NCBI RefSeq assembly: GCF_014647655.1
Contig: NZ_BMPP01000012.1
Coordinates: 62,001 to 126,000 of the forward strand
DNA length: 64,000 nt
Reading direction: 5' to 3'
From: Deinococcus malanensis
GTDB taxonomy: Bacteria; Deinococcota; Deinococci; Deinococcales; Deinococcaceae
Every line of letters starts with the position of its first letter. The stretch's first letter is position 1. The notes below the pieces were generated by a model. The model worked only from the letters and a program-made list of their open reading frames with translations. It was not told the DNA's origin and ran no database searches. Shown in pieces: positions 24,035 to 32,485 of this stretch. Made by a program: the position numbers and the translations under genes.

Positions 24035-26341
24035 TCAGGCCTTGGGGGCAGCGACGCCGCCTGTGACCTTCCGGCGGGTTGTCCATTCCTCCAGGAACAC
24101 CACCAGGGGCGCCACGATGTAGATGCTGCTGTACGTGCCGACCAGAATGCCGACCAGCAGAATCAGACTGAAGTCGCGCAGCACCGGTCCACCGAAAATC
24201 AGCAGGCTGATCAGTGGCAGCATGGTGCTGATGGAAGTCATGATCGTGCGCGAAAGCGTCTGGTTGATGCTGGTGTTGACGATCTGGCGGTAGGACTTGC
24301 CGCGCATTTCGCGCAGGTTCTCGCGGATACGGTCCGATACGATGATCGAGTCGTTCAGCGAGTAACCGATCAATGTCAGCAGGGCCGCCACACTGGCAAT
24401 CGTGAACTCCAGGCCCAGCAGACTGAACAGGCCCAGCGCGATGGCCACGTCGTGAATGGCGGCCAGGATGCTGCCCAGGCCCATCACGAAGTCGAAGCGG
24501 AAGCCCACGTACACCAGGATCAGGCCCAGACCCAGCAGCACGGCGGCGACCGTCTTGTCGGTCAGCTCACGGCCCACGGCAGGACCCACCGTCTCGGTGG
24601 ACAGCACCTGGGCGTCTCCGACCCGTCCGATGGCTGCGCTGATGGTGTTCAGTTCGGCTGTATTCAGCTGAGGAACCTTTACGGTGTACTGGGTTCCGGC
24701 CTGCCCAGGCACCACGTCACGCTGAATGGTGGCGTTCTGGGGAGAGACCTTGCCAACCCCGGCCCCCGTCACGGCCGAGCGGATCTGATCGGTGGTCACC
24801 GCCGTCGGGGCACGCACGGTCATGGTGGTTCCACTGGTGAAATCCACGCCGTAGTTCAGGCCCTTGGCGGCCAGGATGCCGGCACCGGCCAGGGCAATCA
24901 GCACCGAAGTGGTGGTCACCAGCGGAGCGGCCTTGATGAAGTCGATGGCGGTCTGCTTGATGCGGATCGGGGCGTTCATGTTGGGCCGGCGCTGGGCCAG
25001 CCACTCCATGAACCACTTGGCAAACACCAGGTTCGAGAAGGTCGAGGCGATCACACCGATGATCAGGGTCACGGCAAAGCCTTTTACTGGACCGGTGGAG
25101 TAGTTGTATAGCGCCATGGCCGAGAGCAGGTGCGCGGCGTTCACGTCGAGGATGGCGGCAGTGGAGTGCTCGTAGCCTGCCCCGATGCTGTTCTTGATGC
25201 CTTTGCCGCGCTGCAGCTCTTCCTTGATGCGCTCAAACGAGATCACGTTGCCGTCGACGGCCGCACCTATGGTCAGCACCAGACCCGCGATGCCCGGCAG
25301 CGTCAGGGTGGCCCCGAAGCCGCCCAGCATCCCCAGGATGATCACGGCGCTGAATAGCAGCCCCAGAGCGCCCACCAGACCGAACCAGAAGCCGTAGTAC
25401 AGGAACAGCATCCCGAACACCAGCGCAATCCCCACCAGCGACGCAATAGCACCGCTGCGGATGGCGTCTGCGCCCAGCGTCGGCCCGATGGCCCGCTCGG
25501 CCTCGGTCTTCACCTTGATAGGCAGGGCGCCGGACTTGAGCACCAGTGCGAGCTGACTGGCTTCCTCAGCGTCGAAGTTCCCGCTGATCTGCACGTCGCG
25601 GAACAGGCGTTGCTGAATGGTCGCCACCGACTGGATCTGGTCGTCGAGCACCACGGCCATCAGCTTGTTCACGTTCTTGCCCGTAAAGTCGCCGAAGGTC
25701 TGGGCACCCTTGTCGGTGTTGGTAAAGGAGACCACCCAGCGTCCGGTCTGGGGGTCGGTGGCAGCCTGAGCGTTGGAAATAATCTCGCCGGTTGCCTGTA
25801 CGGGCCCCAGCTGGTTCAGGGTGTATCCGCCCGAACGCGGGTTTTGCTGGGCCAGTTCTGGATCGGGCTGCGCGTTGTCCTGCACGATGCGGAATTCAAG
25901 GCGGGCCGTGCGCTGGATGATCTCCCGGGCCTGCTGCTGTACGGCGGGGGTGGCGCCCGGGATTTCCACCACGACGCGCTTACCCCCTGCGACCGTCACG
26001 GTCGGCTCTGCAACGCCCAACGCGTTGATGCGGTTCTCAATGACGGTCTTGACCCGGTCGAGTTCCTCTTTGGTGGCCGGACCGGATTCTGGCGCCAGTT
26101 CGATACGCAGGCCCCCCTTGAGATCCAGCCCCAGGGTCATGAACTGAAACTTGTCGTTCCACAGGCTCAGCGGCTGGTCCGGGTGCTGCCAGGGCCGCCA
26201 GATAAACAGCAGGCTGCCCAGCAGCGTGAGCAGCAGGAACAGGCCGGTCAGCAGGTTGGGCTTGCGGCCGGCGGATGCATTGCGGGGTGGTGGACGGCGG
26301 TTGGAGCCGCCGCGGTTGTTGCGGTTGTTGCTGTACGTCAC
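24035..26341 (-). CDS. secDF: Fused protein-export membrane protein SecDF
   Basis: 768 aa with both halves of the Sec accessory translocase in one chain. SecD half about 1-450: first TM (LFLLLTLLGSLLFIW), D1 motif LGLDLKGGLRIEL, a P1 periplasmic domain and the conserved TM4-TM5 region with NVISFERIKEELQRGK near 375. SecF half about 465-768: YGVDFTSGTTMTVRAPT and NDSIIVSDRIRENLR. The proton-driven complex assists late protein translocation. Start is GTG with AGGAG 7 nt upstream. The N-terminal 30 residues are Asn/Arg/Gly/Pro rich. It follows a small membrane protein gene by 55 nt. Confidence 0.96.
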   Translation of the reverse strand: MTYSNNRNNRGGSNRRPPPRNASAGRKPNLLTGLFLLLTLLGSLLFIWRPWQHPDQPLSLWNDKFQFMTLGLDLKGGLRIELAPESGPATKEELDRVKTVIENRINALGVAEPTVTVAGGKRVVVEIPGATPAVQQQAREIIQRTARLEFRIVQDNAQPDPELAQQNPRSGGYTLNQLGPVQATGEIISNAQAATDPQTGRWVVSFTNTDKGAQTFGDFTGKNVNKLMAVVLDDQIQSVATIQQRLFRDVQISGNFDAEEASQLALVLKSGALPIKVKTEAERAIGPTLGADAIRSGAIASLVGIALVFGMLFLYYGFWFGLVGALGLLFSAVIILGMLGGFGATLTLPGIAGLVLTIGAAVDGNVISFERIKEELQRGKGIKNSIGAGYEHSTAAILDVNAAHLLSAMALYNYSTGPVKGFAVTLIIGVIASTFSNLVFAKWFMEWLAQRRPNMNAPIRIKQTAIDFIKAAPLVTTTSVLIALAGAGILAAKGLNYGVDFTSGTTMTVRAPTAVTTDQIRSAVTGAGVGKVSPQNATIQRDVVPGQAGTQYTVKVPQLNTAELNTISAAIGRVGDAQVLSTETVGPAVGRELTDKTVAAVLLGLGLILVYVGFRFDFVMGLGSILAAIHDVAIALGLFSLLGLEFTIASVAALLTLIGYSLNDSIIVSDRIRENLREMRGKSYRQIVNTSINQTLSRTIMTSISTMLPLISLLIFGGPVLRDFSLILLVGILVGTYSSIYIVAPLVVFLEEWTTRRKVTGGVAAPKA

Positions 26342-26396
26342 TTCGAACTCCTGAACTGTAGGTGATGGGTATGGACCATGGGCGGACCACTGGGGC

Positions 26397-26741
26397 TCAG
26401 CCGCCGTCGGTCTGCTGCCGCCCCCACCGGGTCAGGTCCGGACGAGGCTGCCATGACACGGGCGCCACGCGGACCTGGGTCCGGGTGTGCTGTCCACGGC
26501 TCAGCCGCCACGGTTCAGGTGGAGGAGAGGCCGGCAGCGGTGTTGTAGGCACAGGTTGTGGAGCAGGGCGCAGTTCCGGCAGACCCGGAGACACACTGCC
26601 CGTGGTCATCCGCTGCGAGGCGTCCACCGTGGATACTGGCGTGCCCAGAATCACCGCCAGGACCGACAGCAGGGTCAGGACCCCGGGCAGGGCAATCAGC
26701 CGGGTCTGCCACTGCGGCGGGAGGGGTAGCCTGTCCTTCAA
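26397..26741 (-). CDS. Small membrane protein with Pro-rich tail upstream of secDF
   Basis: About 114 aa if translation begins at TTG 26741. TATCCT (26750-26755) lies 8 nt upstream, fitting the leaderless pattern. There is one TM (LIALPGVLTLLSVLAVILGTP, near residues 16-36) and then a Pro/Ser/Thr-rich segment and a charged C terminus. No family recognised. The frame is open as far as 26933, but those residues have no membrane or family character. It may be co-transcribed with secDF. The start codon is uncertain. Confidence 0.5.
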   Translation of the reverse strand: MKDRLPLPPQWQTRLIALPGVLTLLSVLAVILGTPVSTVDASQRMTTGSVSPGLPELRPAPQPVPTTPLPASPPPEPWRLSRGQHTRTQVRVAPVSWQPRPDLTRWGRQQTDGG

Positions 26742-26755
26742 AGCGACACAGGATA

Positions 26756-27027
26756 GCAGACCGGGCCGGCCTGAATCCCGGCTCTTGGTCGCTTTCGGCG
26801 GTGCACTCGTTGTGGTCTTCGCTGCGCTGCCGGAAACAAGAGCTCGGGGCCATGACTCGCAGAGGAACGGGACATCACCACGTCCTTTCAGGACTCGATC
26901 TTTCCCGTGCTTAAACGGTCCGCCGGCACACATTCTTCTTGGACGGAACGTTGCTTCTTGTGCCGCTCCACCTAACAGGCAAGCCCATAAACTTCAGATC
27001 TCGTATAGCCCGAGTCCGTCATTACAG
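26756..27027. other. Gap with no supported gene
   Basis: Between the small membrane protein gene and the infB terminator I see no coding region with a credible start or composition, and no RNA motif I can name. Confidence 0.5.
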
Positions 27028-27066
27028 AGAAGGGGCGGCTCTCCATTCCGGAGAGCCGCCCCTTCT
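27028..27066 (-). terminator. Terminator of the rimP-nusA-infB operon
   Basis: A perfect 17-bp stem (27028-27044 with 27050-27066) and loop of 5 nt, located 12 nt past the infB stop. The minus-strand tail is only CTGT, so the U-tract is weak. Confidence 0.65.
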
Positions 27067-27078
27067 ACTGCAGGAACC

Positions 27079-28992
27079 TCAGGCCTGTTCTACCTCGACC
27101 ATCTCGCTGGCTTCGATGATGTCGCCTTCCATCACATCATTCCAGTCGAGGTTGATACCGCACTCGTAGCCGGTCTGCACTTCACGGACATCATCCTTGA
27201 AGCGCTTGAGGCCCACGATCGTGCCTTCGTAGACCGTCTGCTTGCCACGGGTAACCTTGGCCTTGGCGTTGCGGCGGAACATGCCGTCGGTCACGTAGGA
27301 GCCGGCGATATTGCCGCTCTTGGGGTGACGGATGACCATACGGACCTCGGCGCGGCCCAGGTACCGCTCCTCGAACACGGGCTCGACGTTGCCCTTGATC
27401 AGGCGGTCCACCTCGTCGATCAGTTCGTAGATGATCCGGTAGGACTTGATGTCCACGCCCTTGTTCTCGGCCATCTTGGTGACGCTGCCCGAGGGCGTGA
27501 CGCTGAAGCACAGGATGGTGGCCTCGGCGGTGCTGGCCAGCAGGACGTCGCCTTCGGTAGGAGCGCCGATGCCGGCGAGCATCACGTTGATCTTGACGTC
27601 CTCGCCTTCCTTGCGCGCCAGGATGCCCTGCAGGGCTTCAACGCTGCCCTGGGTGTCGGCGCGCAGGACCAGATTGACCGTCCGCACCTCACCGATGGGC
27701 CCCATGATGTCTTCCAGGGTGCGCTGGGTCCGGCGACGGTCACGGGCGTTCTCCTCGTCACGGCGGACATCCGCGCGGGCGGCAATCACGTCGCGGGCGG
27801 CGTGCTCGTTCTTGGCGCTCTGGACCTTTTCGCCGCTGGAGGGCACTTCGCTGAAGCCGAGGACCTGTACTGGGGTACTGGGGCCAGCTTCCTTGATGCG
27901 CCCACCTGCCGAGTCGGTCATGGCCTTGATCTTGCCGTAGTTCTCGCCGACGACCAGGAAGTCCCCCACGTGCAGGGTGCCTTCCTGAACCATTACCGTG
28001 GCCAGCACACCAGCCTGGCGGTCCACCTTGCCTTCGATAATCACGCCGCTGAACGCACCTTTGGGATCTGCGCGCAGGTCCTCAAGCTCGGCGGTCAGGC
28101 TGATGTACTCCAGCAGGTCCTCGACGCCCTCACCGGTTTTGGCACTTACAGGCACGACGACCAGGTCACCGCCGTACTCTTCCGGCACGAGATTCAGCTG
28201 GGTCAGGTCAGTCTTGACGCGCTCGGCGTCGGCCTGGGGAAGGTCGACCTTGTTGATGGCCACGATCATCGGCACCTTGGCCGCCTGAGCGTGCGCAATG
28301 GCTTCGCGCGTCTGCGGCATCAGCGAGTCGTCGGCGGCGATGACGATAATCGCTATATCCGCCACGTTCGCGCCGCGTGCGCGGATGGTGGTGAAGGCCT
28401 CGTGACCCGGCGTGTCGATGAACACGATCTTGCCCTTGCTCGTCTTGGCTTCGAAGGCCCCGACGTGCTGGGTGATGCCGCCGGCTTCCTTGGCTGCCAC
28501 GCGGGTCTTGCGGATGTAGTCCAGGAGGCTGGTCTTGCCGTGGTCGACGTGACCCATGATCGTCACGACCGGCGCGCGGTGGGGGATTTCCCGAGCGGCG
28601 GGCTCGGGCGTGGCGGCGGGACTGGCGACCGGCTCGGCCACGGCCTGTGCCGACTGCCCAGCGGACGATTGCGCCTGGGAGGGTTGGGGCTGAGCCGCCT
28701 GGGTCTGGGCAACTGGTGCAGGCTGAGCCGGGGAAGGCTGCGTAGAAGCCGCCAGGGGTGCTGCGGGCTCGGAAGCCGCTACAGGCGTTTCGGTCACCGG
28801 AGTGCTGTCCGGAGCTTGGGCCGCAGGGGCGCTTTCGTCGTCCAGAATCTGCTTGATCAGATCAACGGTCTCTTCTTCGATGGTGCTGCTGACGCTCTTG
28901 TAGGCGACGCCCAGACCATCGAGGATTTCGAGCATCCTGGCGTTCTCGACACCAAGATCCTTGGCTAGGGTGTAAATACGGACTTTCGACAT
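27079..28992 (-). CDS. infB: Translation initiation factor IF-2
   Basis: 637 aa. N-terminal IF2_N helix-turn domain (residues 1-52, MSKVRIYTLAKDLGV), a low-complexity Pro/Ala/Gln linker (53-135), then the GTPase: G1 GHVDHGKT at 147-154, DTPGHEAF about 194, NKVD about 247. Domains II-IV follow. Compared with E. coli IF-2 (890 aa) the N-terminal region is very short. Ribosome site GGAGGTGA precedes the ATG. Last gene of rimP-nusA-ylxR-infB. Confidence 0.97.
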   Translation of the reverse strand: MSKVRIYTLAKDLGVENARMLEILDGLGVAYKSVSSTIEEETVDLIKQILDDESAPAAQAPDSTPVTETPVAASEPAAPLAASTQPSPAQPAPVAQTQAAQPQPSQAQSSAGQSAQAVAEPVASPAATPEPAAREIPHRAPVVTIMGHVDHGKTSLLDYIRKTRVAAKEAGGITQHVGAFEAKTSKGKIVFIDTPGHEAFTTIRARGANVADIAIIVIAADDSLMPQTREAIAHAQAAKVPMIVAINKVDLPQADAERVKTDLTQLNLVPEEYGGDLVVVPVSAKTGEGVEDLLEYISLTAELEDLRADPKGAFSGVIIEGKVDRQAGVLATVMVQEGTLHVGDFLVVGENYGKIKAMTDSAGGRIKEAGPSTPVQVLGFSEVPSSGEKVQSAKNEHAARDVIAARADVRRDEENARDRRRTQRTLEDIMGPIGEVRTVNLVLRADTQGSVEALQGILARKEGEDVKINVMLAGIGAPTEGDVLLASTAEATILCFSVTPSGSVTKMAENKGVDIKSYRIIYELIDEVDRLIKGNVEPVFEERYLGRAEVRMVIRHPKSGNIAGSYVTDGMFRRNAKAKVTRGKQTVYEGTIVGLKRFKDDVREVQTGYECGINLDWNDVMEGDIIEASEMVEVEQA

Positions 28993-29060
28993 GGCTCACC
29001 TCCGGTGAGTCCCGCGCCAGGCTGGTCCCATGTGGGGTCAGCGGGCGGCGGGAAAAAAGA

Positions 29061-29357
29061 TCAGTCGGTCATGGGCTGATTCGTCTGGGTGGATTGAAAC
29101 CGTCTGGCGAGCAGCGCCGAGACCTCCGGCGCCTGCGGACCAAAGGCCCGTCGAAGGCGTTTGTCCTGCCAGCAGTTGGGAGAGTCGGAACACACGTACG
29201 CGCCTCGGCCGGTCCGGTTGCCGGTCTGCTCCTGCCAGCGCCCTTCGATCCGCGTCAGGCGAACAAATTCACCCTGGGGGCGTCGGGTCCGGCAGGCCAC
29301 GCACGTCCGTTCGGGAACGTGTCGCTCGCGTGGGTATCCGGCTGGCGCGGCGCTCAT
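29061..29357 (-). CDS. ylxR: YlxR-family RNA-binding protein
   Basis: 98 aa, DUF448/YlxR. The signature RTCVACRTRRPQGEFVRL is at residues 18-35, GRGAYVC at 50-56 and CWQDKRLRRAF at 62-72. It is the usual gene between nusA and infB and may bind nucleic acid. AGGAG formed by the end of nusA provides the ribosome site; the gap to nusA is 6 nt. The C-terminal tail is polar and variable. Confidence 0.93.
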   Translation of the reverse strand: MSAAPAGYPRERHVPERTCVACRTRRPQGEFVRLTRIEGRWQEQTGNRTGRGAYVCSDSPNCWQDKRLRRAFGPQAPEVSALLARRFQSTQTNQPMTD

Positions 29358-29363
29358 GTAGCC

Positions 29364-30551
29364 TTACTCCTGCGTGTCGTCCGGGCTGGCGGTGGCCACC
29401 GACTTGCTGTCCTTGAACAGCGCGTCGAAGGCAGACCGGGCAGTGTCGTCGGTGTCACGACCATCCTGGTCGTCCTGCAGAGCCTGCTGCATGGCGGCGT
29501 CCAGGTCGCTGATGGCTGCCGTTTCGCGCAGGTCGATTTTGAAGCCGGTCAGCTTGGCCGCCAGACGCACATTCTGTCCGCCCTTGCCGATGGCCAGCGA
29601 CAGCTGGTCGGGCGTAACAGTCACAGTCGCCTCACGGCGGTCAGGCTGAACTTCGATGAGCCCCACCTTGGCCGGGGACAGGGCGTTGCGGATGAACTCG
29701 CGGGTATTGGCGTCCCACAGAATCACATCCACGCGCTCGCGGCCCAGTTCGCCGGTGACCGCCTGAATGCGGTTGCCGCGGTGCCCGATGCACGCGCCGA
29801 TGGGATCGACGTTGCTGTTGTGCGAGAACACGGCGACCTTGCTGCGCTGGCCGGCCTCGCGCGAAATGGCCTTGACCTCAACGATGCCGTTGGCGACTTC
29901 GGGAATTTCCTGCTTGAGCAGGTAGTCCAGCAGCCGCTCATCGGCGCGGCTGGCCAGGATGGTCGGTCCCTTGGGTGTCTTGCGGACTTCCTTCAGGTAG
30001 ATCTTGACGCGATTGCCAGGGGTGAGCTTCTCGCCGGGGATCTGCTCACGCGGCGGCAGGATGGCCTCACCGGCGCCCAGTTCCACGAACCAGTTGCCCT
30101 TGTTGTCGCTGCGGACAACCTGTGCGGTCAGCACCTGGCCTTCGCGGTCCTTGTACTCGTTGAACACGACGTTGCGCTCGGTTTCGCGCATCTTCTGGGT
30201 CAGGGTCTGCTTGGCGGCCTGCAGCGCGATGCGCGAGAACTTCTCGCGGTCCACCGGGAACTCCATTTCCATGCCGATCTCGACGCCGGGGTCGAGTTCC
30301 AGTGCGTCGGCCAGCGAAATCTGCAGATGCTCGTCCTCGACCTTCTCTACAACCTCACGCACGACCAGCACTTCCAGTTCGCCGCTCTGGGGGTCAAGGT
30401 GAACTTCGATGCGCTTGTCGGGCTCCACGTTGCGCGTGTAGGCCTGGGCCAGAGACTGTTCGAAGGCCTCGATCAGCTGCAGTTCGTTGATGTTGCGGGC
30501 CTGCGCGACTTCACGCAGCGCGTCCGCAAAATTGATCTCGGGTTGGGTCAT
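29364..30551 (-). CDS. nusA: Transcription elongation/termination factor NusA
   Basis: 395 aa. N-terminal RNA-polymerase-binding domain (1-130), S1 domain (about 135-200, GQVLTAQVVRSDNKGNWFVEL), KH1 and KH2 (about 205-345; IGHRGNRIQAV and LSLAIGKGGQNVRLAA). It lacks the acidic repeats of E. coli NusA, like Gram-positive forms. The ATG at 30551 has AGGAAGAG upstream; a longer frame to 30635 is not NusA-like. It is in the rimP-nusA-ylxR-infB operon, whose leader terminator may let NusA control its own level. Confidence 0.97.
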   Translation of the reverse strand: MTQPEINFADALREVAQARNINELQLIEAFEQSLAQAYTRNVEPDKRIEVHLDPQSGELEVLVVREVVEKVEDEHLQISLADALELDPGVEIGMEMEFPVDREKFSRIALQAAKQTLTQKMRETERNVVFNEYKDREGQVLTAQVVRSDNKGNWFVELGAGEAILPPREQIPGEKLTPGNRVKIYLKEVRKTPKGPTILASRADERLLDYLLKQEIPEVANGIVEVKAISREAGQRSKVAVFSHNSNVDPIGACIGHRGNRIQAVTGELGRERVDVILWDANTREFIRNALSPAKVGLIEVQPDRREATVTVTPDQLSLAIGKGGQNVRLAAKLTGFKIDLRETAAISDLDAAMQQALQDDQDGRDTDDTARSAFDALFKDSKSVATASPDDTQE

Positions 30552-30588
30552 CTCACTCTTCCTTTGTGGGGTCTGTCGGGGCAGCCGC

Positions 30589-31053
30589 TCAGCGGTGCCG
30601 GTCCGGGAACTCGGCCAGGTTGGCCTGCACGGCACTGGCAGAGACGGTCACGTCCTGGCCACTGACATCGAAGGTCACCTGATCGCCGCTGACCGCCTTG
30701 ATAGGCGCGGTAAAGGCGTGGCCCTCGCCGCGGACCCGGGCCTTGAGCCCCAGCATGCGCTCAAAGTGCCGGGCGCGCGTCAGGGGCCGCTTGGACCCGG
30801 GCGACTCGAATTCCAGGCGGTATTCACCGGCCACCGGGTCCAGACGGTCGAACTCGGCCTCGGCGGCGCGGCTGGCTTTGGTCAGGTCCTCCATGGTGAC
30901 GGGCTGTTCGTCAAGCCGGTCGACCCGGACCAGCACGATTTTTTCTCCGCCCTGTGTCTGCACCTGTACTTCCAGCACCTCGAAGCCCAGAGGCTCCACG
31001 GCCGCGTGGGCGATCTGCTGCAGGGTTGAATTGTCGGTTGTGTTGTTATTCAT
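30589..31053 (-). CDS. rimP: Ribosome maturation factor RimP
   Basis: 154 aa, RimP (30S assembly). N-terminal domain: TLQQIAHAAVEPLGFEVLEVQVQ at about 11-33; ESPGSKRPLTRARHFER near 97-113 is the diagnostic loop; a C-terminal SH3-like domain follows. The frame is open to 31191, but the ATG at 31053 matches the family start and the upstream region contains the leader terminator. First gene of the nusA operon; 37 nt before nusA. Confidence 0.95.
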   Translation of the reverse strand: MNNNTTDNSTLQQIAHAAVEPLGFEVLEVQVQTQGGEKIVLVRVDRLDEQPVTMEDLTKASRAAEAEFDRLDPVAGEYRLEFESPGSKRPLTRARHFERMLGLKARVRGEGHAFTAPIKAVSGDQVTFDVSGQDVTVSASAVQANLAEFPDRHR

Positions 31054-31101
31054 ATTGTTTCGGCCACAGTCGTGCTGGCCTTTAAACCACCCCCCTCCAC
31101 G

Positions 31102-31126
31102 AAAAAAGGTGGGACACCTGCCCACC
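31102..31126 (-). terminator. Leader terminator (possible attenuator) in front of rimP
   Basis: On the minus strand GGTGGG, a 7-nt loop, CCCACC and TTTTTT: a canonical intrinsic terminator. It lies between the -10 box (31152-31157) and the rimP start at 31053. A CCTCT/AGAGG mini-hairpin immediately precedes it. Confidence 0.75.
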
Positions 31127-31151
31127 CTCTTCCAGAGGAATTCTGCTCCCC

Positions 31152-31157
31152 AGTATA
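31152..31157 (-). promoter_or_regulatory. -10 box of the rimP-nusA operon
   Basis: TATACT on the minus strand, with GGG before and GGGG after. I see no convincing -35, so the assignment rests on the -10 and on its position upstream of the leader terminator. Confidence 0.5.
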
Positions 31158-31239
31158 CCCGAAGGCGCCGATCAGACGGGGATCGCCTCACAAAGGGCCG
31201 CGCCCGTTCCGTTTCGAGCTGACCCAGCCGACTTCCAGG

Positions 31240-31857
31240 CTACTTCTGTACGTCGATGACGATCTGGCCGTCGTGCAGCCGCGCGATCTCCGCGACCGGT
31301 GGGCCTTCGGCGCGGCGCATGTTGCTCAGGCTGCTGCCTTCCGGAGCGCGGGCCACCGCGTCTCCGATGCGAATCTGGGTGCTGGCGATCGGGCGGGCCC
31401 AGACGATCGCCTTGGCATGACCGCCCTGGCCGGCGTGGGCAATCCCCCGCAGGGCCCCCACCACAATCACGTCGCCACTGGCCACGATTTCGGCCCCTGG
31501 ATTCACGTCGCCAAGCACAATCACGCTGCCGGGGTACTCGCCACGGAAACCGGCACGGACCGTGTGCGGCACGATCTGTGTGCGGGAACTGACCACCAGG
31601 GTGCCAGGAGTAACTTCACTGGCCGGACCCGGCACGGTCACCCGTGGCGCCCGGATGCGTCCAGGGGTGCCGCCTGCCGCACGGATAGCCTGAAGTGCAG
31701 CTTCCAGGGCACCTGGGTCGGTGTCGCCCTGCACTTCGAGGGTGACGTGTGAGGCCAGCAACTCGGTACGGACTGACAGCAACTCGGTCACACTTTCAGC
31801 GGTATCACCCGGTTCGAGTAGGAGATTCAGACCACCCAGTGTGCCGCGCAGCTTCAT
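31240..31857 (-). CDS. minC: Septum site-determining protein MinC
   Basis: 205 aa. N-terminal domain (1-about 95) and the C-terminal beta-helix with GSVIVLGDVNPGAEIVASGDVIVVGALRGIAHAG, the MinC/MinD-binding signature. It inhibits FtsZ assembly away from midcell. No minD or minE adjoins. TACAGT ends 7 nt before the ATG at 31857; the frame from 31962 is not MinC-like. It is divergent from the S1-domain gene. Confidence 0.93.
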   Translation of the reverse strand: MKLRGTLGGLNLLLEPGDTAESVTELLSVRTELLASHVTLEVQGDTDPGALEAALQAIRAAGGTPGRIRAPRVTVPGPASEVTPGTLVVSSRTQIVPHTVRAGFRGEYPGSVIVLGDVNPGAEIVASGDVIVVGALRGIAHAGQGGHAKAIVWARPIASTQIRIGDAVARAPEGSSLSNMRRAEGPPVAEIARLHDGQIVIDVQK

Positions 31858-31947
31858 GAACCTCACTGTAGCGTCACCTGCCGTCTCCCGGACCATGCCA
31901 GACAGGGGTGAAGAAATGATGCGTAAACAGTGGCCTGGGTCATGGTG

Positions 31948-31953
31948 TAAACT
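31948..31953 (+). promoter_or_regulatory. -10 box for the S1-domain gene
   Basis: TAAACT is followed by 7 nt and ATG at 31961, which opens an 11-codon ORF rather than the S1 gene itself. TAAACA at 31924-31929 could be a -35 (18-nt spacer). Confidence 0.5.
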
Positions 31954-31960
31954 GCCAGTC

Positions 31961-31982
31961 ATGCCTTTTGAGGAGATTACCC

Positions 31983-31996
<14 letters not shown>
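31961..31996 (+). CDS. Possible 11-codon leaderless ORF overlapping the S1 gene start
   Basis: ATG to TGA encoding MPFEEITLGAA. If transcription begins at its A, as the -10 spacing predicts, the mRNA starts with this AUG. The ORF contains the AGGAG that serves the S1 gene and ends 14 nt inside it. Translation is not proven. Confidence 0.3.
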
Positions 31997-32363
<367 letters not shown>

Positions 32364-32376
32364 GCAGCCCCCAACA

Positions 32377-32407
32377 GCACCCGGACGCTTGCGCCGGGTG
32401 CGTTTTT
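32377..32407 (+). terminator. Terminator after the S1-domain gene
   Basis: GCACCCGG (32377-32384) pairs with CCGGGTGC (32394-32401), then GTTTTT. Confidence 0.88.
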
Positions 32408-32485
32408 CTGGCATATGGGGGGAGCGTCAAGGCCGGGGAGCCGTTTTTAACCGTCACGTAACCCGCGCCCGCCACACTGCTCAGC

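Noticed and set aside
26362..28968. An 868-codon plus-strand frame
   Set aside because: It is antisense to infB and secDF and reflects high-GC codon bias. It has no start signal or family match; infB on the other strand is certain.
29094..30665. A 523-codon plus-strand frame
   Set aside because: Antisense shadow of nusA and ylxR.
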